This document shows, piece by piece, positions 60,101-64,000 of a stretch of 64,000 nt of DNA (position 1 is its first letter; each line of letters opens with the position of its first letter). The notes under the pieces were generated by a model. The model made no database searches. It saw nothing but the letters and a program-made list of their open reading frames with translations, and had not been told where the DNA came from. Source of the stretch: Ciona intestinalis (taxonomy: Eukaryota; Chordata; Ascidiacea; Phlebobranchia; Cionidae); NCBI RefSeq assembly GCF_000224145.3, contig NW_004190399.2, forward strand, positions 122,175 to 186,174, in the 5' to 3' direction. A program made the translations under genes and the position numbers.

Positions 60101-62839
60101 AACTTTGTCAACTTATGTTATTGGTCTCAACAAAAATATTTTTTTATGTATGATAAGTTCTGGGTCAACTCTGGCTTAAATTCCATATCACCTGGCATGC
60201 CTCACCATATAACTTCGACCATATAAGGAACCATTTTACATTATTCGTCAAAATAATGTAAGTGAGATACTAACGACCAAGTGCTATGAAAAACAAACCC
60301 AACAAAAGTCAAGTCCAACGAATGGTTTACTATAAGCATGTTCTGTTGGTGACCTCTTTGTACCACAGATACAAAAATAGTATAAGCATTCATTGCTTTA
60401 AATGAAAACAAAATTAATTTCTTGCCTCAATTTGAAGCTGAATAAACAAAACAAGCGCGTGGTAGAACAAGATCATTGCAAGCGTTATAAGGACAGTGTT
60501 CCTCATGTTATCATCAATATTGAATGAAAATAACTTTGATAACTTTCCACAAACATGCCTTGCGTATAAACCAACACCATCAGATATTGTCGCACAGCCC
60601 TCCTCAGTGTTGGTTGAACTTTCACCAAATAAATGAAGCCGAGACTTTGATATTTTTGACACTAAAGAACTTAAAGCCTCCAAAACACTGGGATTTTCAG
60701 AAATTGATGGTTTTTTGTTCAAAACTTGCCCAGAAAGAGTTGGCCTGCAAAACAAGCACACATGACAGGTGTTTTTATGCCTCTTGTTTACAGGGTTGGC
60801 TCCGTACAACAGTTTGAAATGATTCTTATTCCTCAAGACCCCACGATTAGACTTCAATCCTTTATTAACTGGATAAATGGCAACAATTCCTCTCGGCTCT
60901 GCTCCATTTTTCCCCACCACAGTAACATTCACATTAAAACAGTTCAGTTTACCGATAGCTGGTTTCAACGGAATAGGTCTCATGATTTTCTTCGGTTTTC
61001 GCCCTGCTTTGTTCGGTACAACTGTAAGTACAACAGTCCGGTTTAAAAAACTCCTCATTTTTTCAACGACTTTAACCTTATTAACGTTAATTGGGAGTGT
61101 TGAAGGTACTGTTGTTCTAAGGTGGCGTTTGTTTATCCTTTTTGTGCGTTTGATCTGTACAGTAATCTTGCTCAAAGGTGAGATGACGACTGTTGTTCTG
61201 TTGGTGACCTTGTGGTCAACTTTTCTCAAGCTTGAAGGTCGTTTTGAGCTCAAAATATTAGGGTTGCTCACTTTTACAATGTTTGTAACTGCTTGCCTTT
61301 GATTTCTTGGTGTTTTTATGATGGTTGCAACATCTTTATGCAAATTCAGAGGTGTAATAGATAAAGTAGGGGGTGAGGGGGGTCTGGGTCGGGGCCTGTA
61401 TTCTTACCTAGGTTTAATGCGATGCTTGAGTGCTGGAAAACCCTCTGCTTGTATTTATTAAACATTTTGTTGAACCCAAGCTTCATATATTGCTTTTGTA
61501 AAGGCAGAAGATGGATTGTTGGTTTCAATACATTAGGTTGGCTATGGTGATATGTTTTGTTCAATACAACCTGGTTTGCTGATATCTTGTAGCCATCCAT
61601 ATTCGTAGAAAGCTGGGCAGGATATGTGTCGTATTTATCTAGGGGTGTGGTTCCTTGTGTTGATTTAAACGGAGAAAAACTAAAGATTTGTTCAAATTTA
61701 ACTTGATGAGACTTAGGTGACATTGGGTTCGAAGTGATTTTAACATAATGGCCGACATCTCCTTGTGGAAGTTGGGTTGTAATGTCTTCATTGATTTGCT
61801 GATGTTTTGGGGACATTGGGTTCACCAGAACTTTGCTGTTTGCGAGATTATTTTCAGCAGCTTTTTCTTCAGGGATTTTAAATACTTGATATTTTGGACT
61901 AAACGGATTGAAAACCACTTTTTGCATTTTGTTCTCTTCAGGATCTTCTTCCAGAGGTTCAGGATGCTCCTTTTGATCTTTAGGAGCAAGAGGATTGAAG
62001 ACACTTTTTCCATCATCACGATCTGCATCTCTATTAGAGTCCTCTTCTGGACCATTTTGGTAATTTTTCGGAGCCGGCTCAGTTTTCAACACAGGTTTGA
62101 AGACACAAGAGAGAGAAGTTCATAGGCAGGGGTGGGGGGGTTAGTAATATAACATTGTGTGAAAGTGTGGTATCATGAGTGTAAGGTGCAGGTAGGGCAG
62201 GTCTGTGTAAAGGATTGTTTATAGAAGCATTGATGTTGTTTGTGTTGCTCCATGCTGTAGAACCTGTGGGATTTGGTAAGGAGAGAATATAGGAAGAAGG
62301 TAGGAAAAGAGAAATAGCGTAAAAAAAGGGGAAAAGAGAGAATGTGGAAAAGTAAAGAAGGCAAATCAAAAGGTAAAATACACCTAGGCTATTATACACA
62401 TAACGCATGTGTCTAAATACCTATATTCCATAGCCTAATAAACCACCTTGCTACAATGCCATTTGTCAAAATAATGTGAGTGAGATGCTAACGACCAAGT
62501 GTTATGAAAAACGTAACCAACAAAAGTCAAGTCCAACGAATGGTTTACTATAAGTATACGAGATATATATTTTGCCTATAACTAGTTTCATCAGTCCTCA
62601 AAATTGAGTTTAAATTCAACACAGTTATTAAGACATAAGCATTCAAAAGCAATAACATGAACATTGAACAATATCCTATAGACCTATAACAACCATACAA
62701 CATACCTGTTCCATCAGTGTTTGTTGCTGTTGGTTTCTTTGTGTTCTAATAAGAAAGCATTATTACATCACAGTTGGATATAAATAGAAGCTTAACATTA
62801 AACATACTTTGGGTGTTGAGTTCCTTGATTTTGGTGGAT
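54145..62839 (-). CDS. ASPH: ASPH, aspartyl/asparaginyl beta-hydroxylase (12 exons, 5' end outside window)
   Basis: ER-membrane 2-oxoglutarate/Fe(II) dioxygenase that hydroxylates Asp/Asn in EGF-like domains. Exons: 62808-62839, 62706-62745, 58135-58303, 57793-57880, 57555-57633, 57072-57208, 56675-56866, 55966-56103, 55625-55760, 55194-55293, 54595-54723, 54145-54295; 462 codons in the window. A lysine-rich linker (PPKSRNSTPK, SKKKKSPPDILT) leads into the TPR region (AEKLLKSKQAAKAKAAYQRL, NQLGVAYLMIGQNDKAKQVF, GKFYFHLGDALYR) and then the catalytic domain: KFQRSLYNVERLQSRPFWTP, KNWKVIRDEALKMMD, GTHIWPHTGPTNCRLRMHLG, DDSFEHEVWQQADTFRLILI, ending KKTLSPI. The two iron-binding histidines are those of RMHLG and FEHEVW; the family lacks the usual third acidic ligand. 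The exons encoding the transmembrane N-terminus must lie beyond 64000. The first two exons are short and assigned mainly by phase and composition. Confidence 0.93.
55335..55455 (+). repeat. 97-bp repeat copy
   Basis: About 1.3 copies in an ASPH intron, starting about 40 bases from the exon at 55293. Confidence 0.85.
56219..56460. repeat. Perfect 75-bp inverted repeat around an assembly gap
   Basis: The left arm (56219-56293) and right arm (56386-56460) are exact reverse complements over 75 bases. The spacer is 92 bases, of which 56 are N. It lies in an ASPH intron. Confidence 0.92.
56316..56371. other. Assembly gap (56 N)
   Basis: Run of N inside the loop of the 75-bp inverted repeat. Confidence 0.99.
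57676..57787 (-). repeat. Reverse copy of the 71-bp unit beside an ASPH exon
   Basis: About one and a half copies of the unit that forms the 3130-3775 array, in the opposite orientation, ending only six bases from the ASPH donor site at 57793. Confidence 0.85.
58489..58715 (+). repeat. ~80-bp tandem repeat, three copies
   Basis: Three copies of a unit with ACATAAGGTACTTTAGTGCA and TTATAAACATATATCATGTC, in the large ASPH intron. The third has lost a few bases. Confidence 0.88.
59740..59890. mobile_element. Dispersed element with GGCGCC-like ends
   Basis: Runs from TAGGCGCCAAACCTGGGGTG to TTTTAACAAGTATGGCGCCTA, so its ends are inverted repeats, with CATTACAACCAATAAGTTAG and CATCCCTGCCTCCCCT inside. 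Related copies at 14235-14370, 29755-29905 (reverse) and 31135-31260. No coding capacity; MITE-like. Confidence 0.6.
60247..60338 (+). repeat. Direct repeat, left copy, beside the tail-anchored exons
   Basis: 92 bases with AGTCAAGTCCAACGAATGGT, about 94% identical to 62465-62556. The pair brackets the two NPxSPK/tail-anchor exons. Confidence 0.88.
60414..62077 (-). CDS. Tail-anchored protein with NPxSPK repeats (2 exons; alternative ASPH-locus end or separate gene)
   Basis: Two large exons, 61408-62077 and 60414-61333, joined by a 74-bp intron in matching phase (LNL + D + VATIIK), give 529 residues to a stop. The first has four copies of a NP-[LFM]-[SA]-PK motif about 30 residues apart (FNPLAPK, FNPFSPK, VNPMSPK, SNPMSPK) in acidic sequence. 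The second is strongly basic (KRTKRINKRHLR, NKAGRKPKKI) with a CxxCxxC-like cluster (TCHVCLFC), and ends with a hydrophobic segment (NTVLITLAMILFYHALVLFI) six residues before the stop, so it would be tail-anchored. I do not recognise the family. The exons sit inside the ASPH intron between 58303 and 62706 on the same strand. The acceptor at 62077 is in phase 0, matching the donor of the ASPH exon at 62808, so alternative splicing from ASPH 5' exons is possible. No ATG was found for an independent start. Confidence 0.5.
62079..62254 (-). other. Possible alternative terminal exon in the ASPH locus
   Basis: After a good acceptor (GGTTCTACAG) the sequence stays open for 58 codons (WSNTNNINASINNPLHRP onwards) to a TGA. 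Its phase fits the donor of the ASPH exon at 62706. It overlaps the acceptor region of the next large exon, so both cannot be used in one transcript unless an internal donor exists. Composition is low in charge and no family is recognised. Confidence 0.2.
62465..62556 (+). repeat. Direct repeat, right copy, beside the tail-anchored exons
   Basis: Partner of 60247-60338 in the same orientation. Confidence 0.88.
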
Positions 62840-63380
62840 CTGTAATTTATAATAATCAAGTAAGTGTTATATTTATTTATCACAGAGGTGCTACCATTCC
62901 CACTAAGGCAGTTTATAGACACTTAATAATGGAGATTCTATTCCATCCTCATTTTTTTTTTTTTTCAAAAAAATTACACAAAAGGATATATCTTCCCATA
63001 TAGAAGGGTGAGGTCTTCAGTGAGGCACACCTGAGACCTGGGATGTAGGTCTATTACCCCAACACCCAGGGTGCTACCATCTATACCCCACTGAGGCAGT
63101 TTATAGACACTCAATAATATAGATTGTATTCTATAAGAGTAAGGTCTTCAATAAGACACACCTGAGACCTGGGACAGAGCTCCATTACCCCACACCCAGG
63201 GGTTATTATAAATTTAAACATAATTATGATTAAAGATTTATTCACATTTAAACATAAACCAACCTTGAGATGTTTCTTTCACTTTTACCTGAAAATATTT
63301 ATATTGTCATCACTTATAAAGCAATTATATATAATAGTTGTGGCTGTAAAGTCAAAGTTCAACATCGTAATAATATTATT
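62840..63380. other. ASPH intron with repeats
   Basis: Two copies of a longer repeat that contains GAGGCAGTTTATAGACACT and ACACCCAGGGTGCTACCATC (about 62900-63080 and 63085-63200), the first interrupted by a T-run at 62948-62965. The same unit occurs near 23515-23640, 39150-39300 and 56520-56665. No exon recognised. Confidence 0.5.
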
Positions 63381-63384
63381 ATAT

Positions 63385-64000
63385 ATGGGTGAAGTTATAC
63401 AGTTAGGAACACCATGGGACCTGGGATTAAGGCCAGAGTTGGTCCATTACCCCAACATTGTATATGCACATTCTATTCTATATGGGTGAGGTCCTACAGT
63501 GAGGCACGCCATGGGACCTGGGATTTAGACCAGAGTTGGCCCTATTACCCCAACATTGTATATGCACATTCTATTCTATATGGGTGAGGTCCTACAGTGA
63601 GGCATGGCATGGGATCTGGGATTTGAGCCAGAGTTGGCCCATTACCCCAACATTGTATATGCACATTCTATTCTATATGAGTGAGGTCCTACAGTGAGGC
63701 ATGCCATGGGACCTGGGATTTAGGCCAGAGTTGACCCTTACCCCAACATTGTATATGCACATTCTATTCTATATGGGTAAGGTCCTACAGTGAAGCATGC
63801 CATGGGACCTGGGATTTAGACCAGAGTAGGTCCATTACCCCAACATTGTATATGCACATTCTATATGGGTAAGGTCCTACAGTGAGGCATGCCATGGGAC
63901 CTGGGATTTAGGCCAGAGTTGACCCTTACCCCAACATTGTTTATGCACATTCTATTCTATATGGGTAAGGTCCTACAGTGAAGCATGCCATGGGACCTGG
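63385..64000 (+). repeat. 97-bp repeat array, at least six copies
   Basis: Head-to-tail copies run to the window edge. Adjacent pairs alternate in fine detail (TGACCCTTACCCC versus GGTCCATTACCCC), a sign of dimer-wise expansion. Confidence 0.92.

Noticed and set aside
60524..61302. Long + strand frames opposite the tail-anchored exons
   Set aside because: The minus strand has a consistent spliced frame with a stop after a tail anchor; the + frames are antisense shadows, as is 61748-62125.
63385..64000. CRISPR-like spaced repeats
   Set aside because: Units are contiguous 97-bp tandem copies without unique spacers, and the DNA is from an animal.

Overview
This is animal nuclear DNA from an ascidian, most likely a Ciona-type tunicate. 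The genes are split into many short exons with GT-AG introns, several of them very compact. The proteins are deuterostome (DEG/ENaC channel, HERC2, FBXO15, PDE3, ASPH). The introns and spacers carry ascidian-like repeats: a ~97-bp tandem unit, 190-bp TA-targeted MITEs, tRNA-headed SINEs and a ~125-bp dispersed element. Base composition is AT-rich. Three runs of N (500, 50 and 56 bases) mark assembly gaps. I built the gene models by translating both strands and checking that intron phases agree at each junction.

Layout. 75-6611 (-) and 8350-12552 (+) are two paralogous ASIC-like DEG/ENaC channel genes, head to head with almost identical exon lengths. The + copy stops at the 500-N gap and lacks its second membrane span. 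13167-16055 (-) holds the first six coding exons of HERC2, which runs into the same gap from the other side. 16752-18089 (-) is a single-exon FBXO15. 19403-44526 (-) is a 20-exon, 1124-residue PDE3 with a membrane N-terminus and a 10.7-kb intron that contains a possible internal promoter. 46117-50212 (-) is a seven-exon, 383-residue protein with the EGxQ and GRQ signatures of silicon transporters (half-size SIT-like). 54145-62839 (-) is the ASPH (aspartyl/asparaginyl beta-hydroxylase) gene, with its 5' end beyond the window. Inside its 58-62.7 kb intron are two large exons (60414-62077) for a tail-anchored protein with a repeated NPxSPK motif; it is either an alternative product of the ASPH locus or a separate gene. 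The right end (63.4-64 kb) is an array of the 97-bp repeat.

The genes do not form an operon or a single pathway; this is an ordinary stretch of chromosome with unrelated genes. All of them except the second DEG/ENaC gene lie on the minus strand. The most unusual content is the animal SIT-like gene, the inverted channel pair, the two genes broken at one gap, and the possible alternative end of the ASPH locus. Exon borders come from reading the sequence and need transcript support.
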